Shown here: in pieces, positions 25,430 through 33,760 of the stretch
How the letters are laid out: every line of letters starts with the position of its first letter
How positions within the stretch are numbered: the stretch's first letter is position 1
Source of the DNA: Bradyrhizobium guangdongense
Lineage (GTDB): Bacteria > Pseudomonadota > Alphaproteobacteria > Rhizobiales > Xanthobacteraceae
Assembly: GCF_006483445.1 (NCBI RefSeq)
Contig: NZ_PPPT01000093.1
Span: forward strand, 1 to 40,007
DNA: 40,007 nucleotides
Direction: 5' to 3'
Notes under the pieces: generated by a model
The model's input: the letters and a program-made list of their open reading frames with translations, nothing else
Told to the model about the DNA's origin: nothing
Database searches by the model: none
Made by a program: the position numbers and the translations under genes

Positions 25430-26274
25430 AATCAGCGACGCGACCCAATGAACCCGTGCAGCCGAGTGCGCATTTGCGTGTGGTGAGCGACCGTGCGGGA
25501 ACAGGCACGTCGGGCATCAAGCTGTCCGGCGTGTCCAAAACCTACCGGACGCGCGACGGCGATGTGCCGTCGCTGCAGCCGCTCGACTTCCAGATCAACG
25601 AGGGCGAGTTCTTCGTCGTGGTCGGCCCGTCCGGCTGCGGCAAGTCCACGCTGCTCAAGCTGATCTCGGGTCTGCTGCCGCCGACATCGGGCGAGGTTCT
25701 GGTCGAGGGCGAGAAGGTGACGAAGCCGCATGGCAATGTCGGCATCGTCTTCCAGAACGCGCTGCTCTTGCCTTGGCGCAACATCCTCTCCAACGTGATG
25801 CTGCCGATCGACATGAAGCGGCTGCCGCGCGCAAAATATCTGGAACGCGCCAAGGCGCTGTTGAAGCTGGTCGGCCTCTCCGGTTTCGAGAAGAAGCTGC
25901 CCTGGCAGCTCTCCGGCGGCATGCAGCAGCGCGCCTCGATCTGCCGCGCGCTGGTGCATGATCCCAAGATCATGCTGATGGACGAGCCGTTCGGCGCGCT
26001 CGACGCGCTGACGCGTGAGCGCATGAATGTCGAGCTGATGCGGATCCAGCGCGAGACCGGCAAGACGGTGCTGTTGATCACGCACTCAATTCCGGAGGCC
26101 GTGTTCCTCGCCGACCGCGTGCTGGTCATGACCGAGCGTCCTGGCGCGATTGCTGCGATCTACGACGTGCCGCTGCCGCGCCCCCGTTCGCTCGACGTGA
26201 TGGCTGATCCCGTTTTCACCGAGCTCGTGCAGCGCATCCGCAAGCACTTCTTCTCACAGGGCTCATTGGACTAA
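25426..26274 (+). CDS. ABC transporter ATP-binding protein
   Basis: This 282-residue ATPase of the nitrate/sulfonate/taurine importer group is peripheral on the cytoplasmic side. Walker A is GPSGCGKSTLL, the Q-loop is at VFQNALLLPW, the ABC signature is LSGGMQQR, Walker B is IMLMDEPFGALD, and the switch His is in LITHSI. An N-terminal tail of about 30 residues precedes the domain. It starts with GTG in a 4-bp overlap with the binding-protein gene, and the next gene follows after 6 bp, so coupled expression is likely. Confidence 0.95.
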   Translation: MKSATRPNEPVQPSAHLRVVSDRAGTGTSGIKLSGVSKTYRTRDGDVPSLQPLDFQINEGEFFVVVGPSGCGKSTLLKLISGLLPPTSGEVLVEGEKVTKPHGNVGIVFQNALLLPWRNILSNVMLPIDMKRLPRAKYLERAKALLKLVGLSGFEKKLPWQLSGGMQQRASICRALVHDPKIMLMDEPFGALDALTRERMNVELMRIQRETGKTVLLITHSIPEAVFLADRVLVMTERPGAIAAIYDVPLPRPRSLDVMADPVFTELVQRIRKHFFSQGSLD

Positions 26275-26280
26275 AGACCC

Positions 26281-27678
26281 ATGGCGCCGCGCCTGAAGCT
26301 GCGAGATCTCGCGTTCTTTGAGCGTCCCGTGCGTTTCGCGCGGCCGTTCCGCTTCGGCGCGATCACAGTCAACGCGACGCCGCAGCTCTTTGTGCACGCC
26401 GAGATTGAGGTCGAGGGCAGGGGAACGGCGGTCGGTGCCAGCGCTGAACTGCTGGTGCCAAAATGGTTCGACAAGCGACCGCAACTCACGCCTGCGCAGA
26501 CAGTCGACGAACTGCGGCGTGCGCTCGCGATCGCGCGCGGGCTCTATCTGGCTCAAACGGATTTCGACACGGCGTTCGGCCTGCATGCCGCCTGCATCGG
26601 CGCGCAGGTCGCGGCGTGTGCGAGGGAGGGCATTCCGCCGCTGGCGGCTGCCTATGGCCCGGCCGAGATCGACAAGGCGATCCTCGATGCGGTGTTGCGC
26701 GCGTGTGGCACCAGCTTCTTTGCGGGCATGGCCGACAATATTGCAGGCATCGACTCGCGGCTATCGCCTGACCTGGCGAGCGCCGACATCACGCGGCTCC
26801 TGTCTGGACGGAAACCGCTGGCGCGGGTCGCGGTGCGGCACACAGTCGGTCTGGACGATACGGTCGAAGGTGAGGGCGGCGTAGCCGATGCGCGCGAAAA
26901 TGCAGGCGCGCGCTATTTCAAGCTAAAACTGTCGGGCGATCCGCAAGCAGATGGCGCGCGGCTGGCGCGCATCGGCAGCGAGCTTGGCAAGCTTGCCCAT
27001 GACTTCAAGGTCACGCTCGACGCCAACGAGCAGTATGCCGATCTCGCGGCGCTCCGTGCGCTGGTCGATCGTCTCGACCGCGATGCGGCGCTGCGGCCGA
27101 TCGCAACGAGGCTGCTCTACATTGAGCAGCCAATGCCGCGCGATGTGACAAGGCAGGCACCGCTCGGCTCGCTTGCGGCGCGCGGCTTCATCGTCGACGA
27201 GGCCGATGATTCCTACGATGCGTTCCCGGCTGCGCGTGCGCTCGGCTATCGCGGCATCTCCTCGAAATCCTGCAAGGGGCTCTACAAATCGATCGTCAAC
27301 GCAACCCGCGCGGCCAAGTGGAGTGCGGGCGGCGAAGACTTTTTCGTGACGGGTGAGGACCTCACCTGCCAGGCCGGCCTCTCGGTGCAGCAGGATCTTG
27401 CGCTCGGCGCCTTCGTCGGCATCACGCATGCCGAGCGCAATGGTCACCATTATGTCGACGGCTTTGACGGCACGCCCGCGACAGAGGCGCGCGCCTTCGC
27501 CGCCGCGCATTCCGATCTCTACGAAGATGCCGGGCAGGGCATCCGGCTCAAAATTCACGACGGCGATCTCCTGACGGGATCGCTCACGACTGCGGGCTTT
27601 GCGACGTCAGTCCATCCGGACTGGTCGGCGCTCGCTCCGCTTGAACAGCCGAAATCACCCAGGGAGCAGACAGCATGA
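26281..27678 (+). CDS. Enolase-superfamily enzyme (mandelate racemase/muconate lactonising-like)
   Basis: This 465-residue protein has the enolase-superfamily barrel. The visible active-site set is a KxK pair (Lys214, Lys216 in FKLKLSG), three metal ligands (Asp247 in TLDAN, Glu282 in IEQP, Asp306 or Glu307 in VDEADD) and a second-side lysine in SSKSCKG (about 329-332). These suit a proton-abstracting dehydratase, racemase or cycloisomerase acting on a carboxylate. The length exceeds the usual 360-400 because of a longer N-terminal capping part. It sits between the ABC genes (6 bp) and the dehydrogenase (4-bp overlap), so it is almost certainly part of the pathway. The reaction is not known. 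Confidence 0.85.
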   Translation: MAPRLKLRDLAFFERPVRFARPFRFGAITVNATPQLFVHAEIEVEGRGTAVGASAELLVPKWFDKRPQLTPAQTVDELRRALAIARGLYLAQTDFDTAFGLHAACIGAQVAACAREGIPPLAAAYGPAEIDKAILDAVLRACGTSFFAGMADNIAGIDSRLSPDLASADITRLLSGRKPLARVAVRHTVGLDDTVEGEGGVADARENAGARYFKLKLSGDPQADGARLARIGSELGKLAHDFKVTLDANEQYADLAALRALVDRLDRDAALRPIATRLLYIEQPMPRDVTRQAPLGSLAARGFIVDEADDSYDAFPAARALGYRGISSKSCKGLYKSIVNATRAAKWSAGGEDFFVTGEDLTCQAGLSVQQDLALGAFVGITHAERNGHHYVDGFDGTPATEARAFAAAHSDLYEDAGQGIRLKIHDGDLLTGSLTTAGFATSVHPDWSALAPLEQPKSPREQTA

Positions 27679-28826
27679 CCACCCAGCGCCTCGGCCTCAT
27701 CATGAACGGCGTCACCGGCCGCATGGGGCTCAACCAGCATCTGATCCGCTCCATCGTCGCGATCCGCGAGCAGGGCGGCGTGAAGTTGAAGAACGGCGAT
27801 CGCGTGATGCCAGATCCGATCCTGGTCGGCCGCAACGCCGACAAGGTCGAGCGTCTCGCCAGGCAGTATAATGTGCAGCGCTGGACCACCGACCTCGACG
27901 CCGCGCTCGCTGACAAGAACGATCAGGTGTTCTTCGACGCCGCGACCACGCAGGCACGGCCGGGTCTTTTGACTCGCGCCATCAACGCCGGCAAGCACGT
28001 CTATTGCGAGAAGCCGATCGCCACCACGTTCGAGGAGGCGCTCGCGGTCGTCAAGCTCGCCAATGCCAAGGGCGTCAAGCACGGCACGGTACAGGACAAG
28101 CTGTTTTTGCCCGGCCTGAAGAAGCTCGCCTTCCTGCGCGATTCCGGCTTCTTCGGCCGCATCATCTCGGTGCGCGGCGAGTTCGGCTATTGGGTGTTCG
28201 AGGGTGGTTGGCAGGAGGCGCAGCGGCCGTCCTGGAATTATCGCGGCGAGGACGGCGGCGGCATTATTCTGGATATGGTCTGCCACTGGCGCTACGTGCT
28301 CGACAATCTCTTCGGCGACGTGGAGAGCGTCGTCTGCATTGGCAACACCGACATTCCCGAGCGCTTTGACGAAGAGGGCAAGAAGTACAAGGCGACCGCT
28401 GACGACTCGGCTTACGCGACGTTCCAGCTCAAGGGCGGCATCATCGCCCACATCAACATGTCCTGGGTGACGCGCGTCTATCGCGACGATCTCGTCACCT
28501 TCCAGGTCGACGGCACGCTGGGTTCTGCTGTGGCCGGTCTCTCCGACTGCATGATCCAGGCCCGCCAGGCGACGCCGCGGCCGGTGTGGAATCCCGACGA
28601 GAAGCGCACGCACGATTTCTACGGTGACTGGCAGAAGGTCCCCGACAACGTTGCCTACGACAACGGCTTCAAGGAGCAGTGGGAGATGTATATCCGCCAC
28701 GTCTGCGAAGATGCGCCCTACAAGTTCACGCTGCTCGAAGGCGCCAAGGGCGTTCAGCTCGCGGAGTGTGCGCTGAAGAGCTGGAAGGAACGGCGCTGGA
28801 TCGACGTCGCGCCGATCAAGGTCTAA
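27675..28826 (+). CDS. Gfo/Idh/MocA-family NAD(P)-dependent oxidoreductase
   Basis: This 383-residue dehydrogenase has an N-terminal Rossmann domain (LIMNGVTGRMGLNQ) and the family's CEKPIA motif at 111-116, where Lys113 is the catalytic and cofactor-linked lysine. The C-terminal beta-sheet domain has EDGGGIILDMVCHWRYVLD, with the conserved Asp and His. These enzymes oxidise or reduce sugars, inositols or their derivatives, often producing 3-keto sugars. It overlaps the enolase-superfamily gene by 4 bp (ATGA) and is followed 11 bp later by the DUF993 gene. Confidence 0.94.
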   Translation: MTTQRLGLIMNGVTGRMGLNQHLIRSIVAIREQGGVKLKNGDRVMPDPILVGRNADKVERLARQYNVQRWTTDLDAALADKNDQVFFDAATTQARPGLLTRAINAGKHVYCEKPIATTFEEALAVVKLANAKGVKHGTVQDKLFLPGLKKLAFLRDSGFFGRIISVRGEFGYWVFEGGWQEAQRPSWNYRGEDGGGIILDMVCHWRYVLDNLFGDVESVVCIGNTDIPERFDEEGKKYKATADDSAYATFQLKGGIIAHINMSWVTRVYRDDLVTFQVDGTLGSAVAGLSDCMIQARQATPRPVWNPDEKRTHDFYGDWQKVPDNVAYDNGFKEQWEMYIRHVCEDAPYKFTLLEGAKGVQLAECALKSWKERRWIDVAPIKV

Positions 28827-28837
28827 CGGAGGGAGCC

Positions 28838-30028
28838 ATGAACAAGCCCGTCCTGCCGATGTCGTCGCTGTCGCTGAAGCTGCCGAAGGCCGACCGCTCG
28901 ATCGAGATCTATCGCCTCGCGGCGTCGCGGACATTTCCGGCGAAGCTGGAAGGCACGTTGAACCGCGTCGCGTTCTCGGCCGTGCACACCGTGACCGATC
29001 CGCTGGCCGACAATGACCCGTGGCTCTCGGCGGCTGTGGACTGGGACAAGACCATCGCGTTCCGCGAGCACGTCTGGGATCTCGGCCTCGGCGTTGCCGA
29101 AGCCATGGATACCGCACAGCGCGGCATGGGGCTGGACTGGCCGACCTCGCTGGAGCTGATCACGCGCTCGGTCGCCGCCGCGAAACGCCGCAATGCGCTG
29201 GTGTTCTCCGGCGCGGGCACCGATCACCTCGCGGTTGAGGACGCCAAAAGCCTCGACGACGTGATCCGCGCCTATGAGGAGCAGATCTCCGCGGTCGAAA
29301 AGGTCGGCGGCCGCATCATCCTGATGGCGTCGCGCGCGCTGGCAAAACTCGGGCGCAATGCGGAAGACTACGCCAAGGTCTATGACCGCGTGCTGTCGCA
29401 GGTCCGCGAGCCTGTGATCATCCACTGGCTCGGAGACATGTTCGATCCGGCGCTCACGGGTTACTGGGGCACAAAAGATCTCGACAGGGCGATGGACACG
29501 GCAGTTGCCATCATCAACGGCAATGCCGCCAAGGTCGATGGCGTCAAGGTTTCGCTGCTCGACAAGCAGCGTGAGATCGACATGCGCCGCCGTCTCGACA
29601 AGCGGATCAAGATGTATACCGGCGACGATTTCAACTATGCGGAGCTGATCGCCGGCGACGAACAAGGTTTTTCGCACGCGCTGCTCGGCATCTTCGACGC
29701 AATCGCGCCGGCGGCGTCCTATGCGCTGTCGCGGCTCGCCGCCGGCGATCAGGCCGGCTTCCACGACGTGCTGGGGCCCACCGTGCCGCTGTCGCGCCAC
29801 ATCTTCAAGGCGCCGACGCGCTTCTACAAGACCGGCGTCGTGTTCATGGCCTATCTCAATGGCCACCAGGATCACTTCACGATGGTTGGCGGTCAGGAGA
29901 GCACGCGCTCGACGCTGCACCTCGCCGAACTGTTCCGCCTGGCCGATCAGGCCGGGTTGCTCGCCAATCCGGAACTCGCGAGACGGCGGATGAAGGCTGT
30001 GCTGGCGCTGCGTGGAATCGAATCCTGA
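28838..30028 (+). CDS. DUF993-family protein, predicted aldolase-like TIM barrel
   Basis: This 396-residue protein looks like the DUF993 family, which is related to dihydrodipicolinate synthase/N-acetylneuraminate lyase TIM barrels. The segment VDGVKVSL (about 233-240) places Lys237 where class I lyases of that fold have the Schiff-base lysine; ALVFSGAGTDH near 125 would form part of the pocket. A carbon-carbon lyase or dehydratase acting on a keto-sugar is therefore likely, but no activity is known to me. The start follows GGAGGGAG. The stop shares one base with the next start (TGATG). It keeps constant company with Gfo/Idh/MocA and isomerase genes here. Confidence 0.75.
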   Translation: MNKPVLPMSSLSLKLPKADRSIEIYRLAASRTFPAKLEGTLNRVAFSAVHTVTDPLADNDPWLSAAVDWDKTIAFREHVWDLGLGVAEAMDTAQRGMGLDWPTSLELITRSVAAAKRRNALVFSGAGTDHLAVEDAKSLDDVIRAYEEQISAVEKVGGRIILMASRALAKLGRNAEDYAKVYDRVLSQVREPVIIHWLGDMFDPALTGYWGTKDLDRAMDTAVAIINGNAAKVDGVKVSLLDKQREIDMRRRLDKRIKMYTGDDFNYAELIAGDEQGFSHALLGIFDAIAPAASYALSRLAAGDQAGFHDVLGPTVPLSRHIFKAPTRFYKTGVVFMAYLNGHQDHFTMVGGQESTRSTLHLAELFRLADQAGLLANPELARRRMKAVLALRGIES

Positions 30029-30891
30029 TGCGTGATTTCTCGTCGGACCACCGCTGGCTGTCGCTCAACACGGCGACGGTCCGCAATCAAGGCAATTTGG
30101 TCGAGATTATCGACGCCTGCGCGAAGCACGGCATCCGCGCCATCGACCCCTGGCGCGACCAGGTCGCAGCCGTCGGGCTCGATCGCGCGGCGCGCGCGGT
30201 GCGCGATGCCGGGCTCGAGCTGTCAGGCTATTGCCGTGGTGGGATGTTCACGTCGGATGCGGCGCGCCGCATCGAGGTGCGTGACGACAATCGCCGTTGC
30301 GTCGATGAAGCCAAGGCGCTGGGTGCGCCCTGCATCGTGCTCGTCGTCGGCGGCCTGCCGCAATATTCACGGCCCGGCAGCGATGCATCGAAGGACATTG
30401 TTGCGGCACGCGGACAGGTCGAGGAGTCCCTGGCGGAGATGCTCGACTACGCCAAGCAGGCAAAGATGCCGCTGGCGATCGAGCCGCTACATCCGGCCTA
30501 TGCTGCCGACCGCGCCTGCGTGAACACGACGAAGCAGGCGCTCGATCTCTGCGAGCGGCTCGATCCTGATCGAACCGGCGTGCTCGGCGTCGCGCTCGAC
30601 GTCTATCATGTTTGGTGGGATCCCGAGGTGACGAGCCAGATCGCGCGCGCCGGCAAGGATCGCCTGCTGGCGTTCCATGTCTGCGACTGGCTGGTGCCGA
30701 CCAAGGACATGCTCAACGACCGCGGCATGATGGGCGACGGCGTCATCGACATCAAATCGGTGCGATCAGCCGTCGAGGCGCAAGGCTATTCCGGCTATTC
30801 GGAGATCGAGATATTCTCCCACGACTGGTGGAGCCGGCCGATGGAGGAGGTGCTGCGGACCTGCATCGAACGGCACCGCACGGTGGTGTGA
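30028..30891 (+). CDS. Sugar phosphate isomerase/epimerase-family TIM barrel (AP endonuclease 2 fold)
   Basis: This 287-residue protein has the xylose-isomerase-like barrel. Metal-binding residues are apparent in AIEPLHPAY (Glu, His), GVALDVYHVWWD (Asp, His), AFHVCDW (His) and SEIEIFS (Glu). Such proteins include IolE, IolI, hydroxypyruvate isomerase and keto-sugar epimerases. Coupling to the DUF993 gene by a shared TGATG makes it the last enzyme of the operon. Its most likely role is isomerisation, epimerisation or dehydration of the intermediate made or used by the neighbours (inference). Confidence 0.9.
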   Translation: MRDFSSDHRWLSLNTATVRNQGNLVEIIDACAKHGIRAIDPWRDQVAAVGLDRAARAVRDAGLELSGYCRGGMFTSDAARRIEVRDDNRRCVDEAKALGAPCIVLVVGGLPQYSRPGSDASKDIVAARGQVEESLAEMLDYAKQAKMPLAIEPLHPAYAADRACVNTTKQALDLCERLDPDRTGVLGVALDVYHVWWDPEVTSQIARAGKDRLLAFHVCDWLVPTKDMLNDRGMMGDGVIDIKSVRSAVEAQGYSGYSEIEIFSHDWWSRPMEEVLRTCIERHRTVV

Positions 30892-30912
30892 ATGGGACAC
30901 TGAGGACATCAG

Positions 30913-31362
30913 ATGGCGAGGACGTCAGCGCCGCGCGGGGCGATTCGCTTTCGCATCAGCCCGACCCGTCCGCTCCTGATGGTCGAAGCCGAGGTGAACG
31001 GGCAAGGGCCGTTCAATTTCGTGCTGGATACCGGCGCATCGTTCTGCGTGATCACGCCCGATACGGCCGCGGCCGTCGGACTTCGGCCGGAGGGCAAGCG
31101 GCCGACCGCCATCGGCGCCGGCGGCCGTATCGAAGCGCGTCTTGCCAAGCTCAAAAGCCTTCGGCTCGGCCCCCACACGGCGCGGAATCTCGGCGTGGCT
31201 GTGATGGGGCTGGAGCAAATCGCGCAGCGGCTCGGCACCGAGGTCGCCGGCCTGATCGGCTACAACTTCCTGAAAGGCTTTGTCGTGACGCTGGATTATC
31301 CGCGCGGGTTGCTGCGGCTCAAGCGCCCGGCGGTCAGGACGCGTAAGGCTGCGAAGCGCTGA
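30913..31362 (+). CDS. Retropepsin-like aspartic protease (DTGAS motif)
   Basis: This 149-residue single-domain protein has the retroviral-type aspartic protease signature: Asp39 in FVLDTGAS, followed by a flap region and the hydrophobic GLIGYNFL segment that replaces the second psi-loop. Like retropepsins it should work as a dimer. There is no clear signal peptide or membrane segment, unlike the periplasmic TIGR02281-type relatives. It lies 21 bp after the isomerase gene, so it may be read through from that operon. Its 3' end overlaps the convergent radical SAM gene by 29 bp. The substrate is unknown. Confidence 0.85.
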   Translation: MARTSAPRGAIRFRISPTRPLLMVEAEVNGQGPFNFVLDTGASFCVITPDTAAAVGLRPEGKRPTAIGAGGRIEARLAKLKSLRLGPHTARNLGVAVMGLEQIAQRLGTEVAGLIGYNFLKGFVVTLDYPRGLLRLKRPAVRTRKAAKR

Positions 31363-33496
31363 TCGCGGACTCGCGGTGCAGGGCGATCAGGCCCTGTTGC
31401 CGCAGCACCTCGAGCCCGAACATACAGACCTTGTCGGTGGGGATGTTTGCCATCGACCGGCTCGCCGGCACGAGCCGCGTTGCGATGTCGGAGATCGCGC
31501 GCTCGCCGTCACAGAGCTTCAGGAGCTGCGCCGAGAGCGGGCTGAGCAGCACCACGTCGAGCCGCTTGTCGGCGTGCTGGCGCGTGGCGATGGTCGCGGG
31601 CTTGCGGGGAATGCGGCGCAAATCGCCCTTGCGTCGGAGGCAGCGGATGATGCGCTGGTAGTCGGCGGTGCATTCGGTCAGGACGACACCATCGATGAGC
31701 TTTGGCACCAGCGTGATGTCGGAGACGTCGTGGCCGTCGATCGCGGTCTCGGTGGGCAAAGGCGTCTCGGCAATCAAGGCGCGCTCATAATCCATGATCG
31801 AATGCAGCACCCGCGGGGTGCGAGCGAAGTGTGGCGCGTAGACGTCGCGCACGAATTCGAAGAAGTCGTCGCGGAAGGTCAGGGAAGCGTAGTAGCGGCT
31901 TTCCTGCAGGCCGGGCCGTGGCCCCTTGTCGGGATGAGCGGCGTACCAGTCACAAAATGCCTCGAACGATTTGGTGACGTCGCCGGAATCCTGGTGCAGG
32001 GCGACCAGCAGCCAGCGGAAGCGGGCGGAGCCGTTGAGCAGGAAGTCGCGCAATTCGCGCAAGTAGGCACGATCGAGCGCAGGTGTCGGGATCGAGTAGA
32101 AGTTGGGGAAGATGTCGAGATGCTGCTGGATCATCTCGCGGTCGACCGGATCCTGGCGCCAGCCCTGATGCGACATGTCGGACAGGATGTCGTCGAACAC
32201 CAACCGGCTGCGGAAGCGGGATTCCAGCGGCGTCTCGGCGAGCGGCGCGAGGATGTGAAGCTGCGGCTCGGCGAAATCGAACCGCAGCGAGTCCACGAAG
32301 AAGTGCACGGTGTCGCGCAGATCGTCCATGGTCTCGTCGGGGAAGCCGGTAATCAACGACACGGCGGTCGTGATCTGGTTGCGATCCGTGGCGACGAGGC
32401 GCGCCGTGGCCTCGTCGAGGTCGATGTTCTTCTTGACGATCTTCTGCAGGCGCGCCGATCCGGTCTCGATGCCGAAGAAGATCGCCTTGCACCCGGCGCG
32501 CGCCATGGTCGCGATCATGTCGTCGTCGATGCAGTCGGTGCGGGCACTGCAGTTCCAGTAAAACGTCTCCCCGGTCGCGATGACAGCTTCGCAGAACGCG
32601 ATGACGCGCTTGCGGTCGACGGTGAACATGTCGTGGATCAGATCGAAAGTGGTGATGCCGTAGGTGTCGCGGACCTTTCGCATCTGCTCGATGACTTTCT
32701 CCGGCGACTTGAGCCGGAAGTTGCGCCGGAAGAAGTCATTGGTCGAACAGAAGGTGCAGGCGAACGGACAGCCGCGGCCGAGCTCGAGAGGCACGTAATG
32801 GCAGTCTTTCAGCTCGGGATAGAGGTGGAAGGCGGGAAGCGGGATCGCGTCGAGGTCGGCGATGATCGGCGCATTGGGGGCACGCACCAGCCGGTTGCCG
32901 TCGCGATAGGTGACGCCGTGGATGCCTTCAGGCTTCACTCCGGCCGCGATGGCCTCGATCAGCGCCGGCAGCGTCTCCTCGGCCTCGCCGCGAACGACGA
33001 AGTCGACGAATGGATAGGCTTCCATGGTCGGCACGTCGACCACGGAGGCCTGCGGGCCGCCGAAGATGATGGGAACGTCCGGGCGCCGCTGCTTCATCTC
33101 CCGCGCGATGCGGATCGTCAGCGGATAGCTGCTGCAGATCGAGCTGAAACCGAGGACGTCGAAAGCGAGCTTGTCGAGCTCCTCGGCGACATAGCTGCAA
33201 AAGTCCGGCTTTGCCGCCGCCTCGCCCGGCGCGCGCAGATAGGCATAGTAGAGCCGGTTGAGGTCGACGATCTGCGGCACGACGCCGTGCTGTTCGAGAA
33301 CGGCCGCAAGGCTGAGCACGCCGATCGGGGCATGCTCGGCGATGAGGCGGATGGCCTCGCTTTCCGCGACCTCGGGATCCTCGAAATCGGTCACGGTCGG
33401 CGGGCCGACCAGGCACATTCTTAGCGCGCCGCCGCCGGCAACGCAGGGTGCCCGATGAGCCGCCTGACCAGGCGTCACCGATCGATCATGCATCAT
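31334..33496 (-). CDS. B12-binding radical SAM enzyme with C-terminal PqqD-like domain (candidate RiPP-modifying enzyme)
   Basis: This 720-residue protein has three parts. Residues 26-205 resemble a cobalamin-binding domain (APIGVLSLAAVLEQHG; IIFGGPQASV; VVRGEAEETLPAL). Residues 235-450 are a radical SAM barrel with CxxxCxxC at Cys243, Cys247 and Cys250 in GRGCPFACTFC, and FFGIETGS later. After a long linker, residues 649-708 (LSAQLLKLCDGERAISDIA ... LEVLRQQGLIAL) look like a PqqD-type winged helix, which in RiPP systems binds the precursor leader. Known B12 radical SAM enzymes often methylate unactivated carbons. The start at 33496 follows GAAGGCGGCGA. The small valine-rich peptide gene lies 63 bp upstream on the same strand, its probable substrate (inference). 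Confidence 0.92.
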   Translation of the reverse strand: MMHDRSVTPGQAAHRAPCVAGGGALRMCLVGPPTVTDFEDPEVAESEAIRLIAEHAPIGVLSLAAVLEQHGVVPQIVDLNRLYYAYLRAPGEAAAKPDFCSYVAEELDKLAFDVLGFSSICSSYPLTIRIAREMKQRRPDVPIIFGGPQASVVDVPTMEAYPFVDFVVRGEAEETLPALIEAIAAGVKPEGIHGVTYRDGNRLVRAPNAPIIADLDAIPLPAFHLYPELKDCHYVPLELGRGCPFACTFCSTNDFFRRNFRLKSPEKVIEQMRKVRDTYGITTFDLIHDMFTVDRKRVIAFCEAVIATGETFYWNCSARTDCIDDDMIATMARAGCKAIFFGIETGSARLQKIVKKNIDLDEATARLVATDRNQITTAVSLITGFPDETMDDLRDTVHFFVDSLRFDFAEPQLHILAPLAETPLESRFRSRLVFDDILSDMSHQGWRQDPVDREMIQQHLDIFPNFYSIPTPALDRAYLRELRDFLLNGSARFRWLLVALHQDSGDVTKSFEAFCDWYAAHPDKGPRPGLQESRYYASLTFRDDFFEFVRDVYAPHFARTPRVLHSIMDYERALIAETPLPTETAIDGHDVSDITLVPKLIDGVVLTECTADYQRIIRCLRRKGDLRRIPRKPATIATRQHADKRLDVVLLSPLSAQLLKLCDGERAISDIATRLVPASRSMANIPTDKVCMFGLEVLRQQGLIALHRESAISASQPYAS

Positions 33497-33559
33497 GGCT
33501 CGCCGCCTTCGAATTTGCGGGCGGTGCTGGACGCCGGCGCGCTGGCCGGTCGCAACCCG

Positions 33560-33760
33560 TCAGACTTTCGCCTGCGAGAAGACGATCACGACGACGACGA
33601 CCACGACGATCCGACGTCGCGCCAGAACCTCGGCGCCGCCGAGGTGAGTGATCACCTCGTTCTTGAAATTCTTCTTGAGTGAATTGATCTGAGTCTTGGT
33701 CAGCCCGATATCGGGGATCGTCAAAACAACCTTGTGCTCGGTATTCTTGGCTGCTGCCAT
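33560..33760 (-). CDS. Valine-rich small peptide, candidate RiPP precursor
   Basis: This 66-residue peptide has a very strong ribosome site (GAGGAGG, 7 bp before the ATG). Residues 1-50 look like a soluble leader (VVLTIPDIGLTKTQINSLKK, then NEVITHLGGAEVLA) and end in Arg48-Arg50. Residues 51-61 are Ile, seven Val, Ile, Val, Phe, followed by SQAKV. There is no Cys and only one Ser in the tail, so lanthionine or thiazole chemistry is excluded. Valine codons mix GTC and GTG, which argues for selection on protein. It sits just upstream of a B12 radical SAM enzyme with a leader-binding domain. Valine C-methylation is a plausible modification, as known for polytheonamide enzymes; function is inferred. 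Confidence 0.8.
   Translation of the reverse strand: MAAAKNTEHKVVLTIPDIGLTKTQINSLKKNFKNEVITHLGGAEVLARRRIVVVVVVVIVFSQAKV

Noticed and set aside
31376..33424. A 682-codon open frame on the plus strand opposite the radical SAM gene
   Set aside because: Composition is that of a mirror frame of a GC-rich gene, with no motif, while the minus strand has a clear CxxxCxxC and three recognisable domains.
33582..33612. The GAC/GTC run as a mere microsatellite or acidic plus-strand peptide
   Set aside because: The plus-strand reading (Asp/His run) has no start with a ribosome site. The minus-strand reading is in frame with a well-started gene and uses mixed valine codons.
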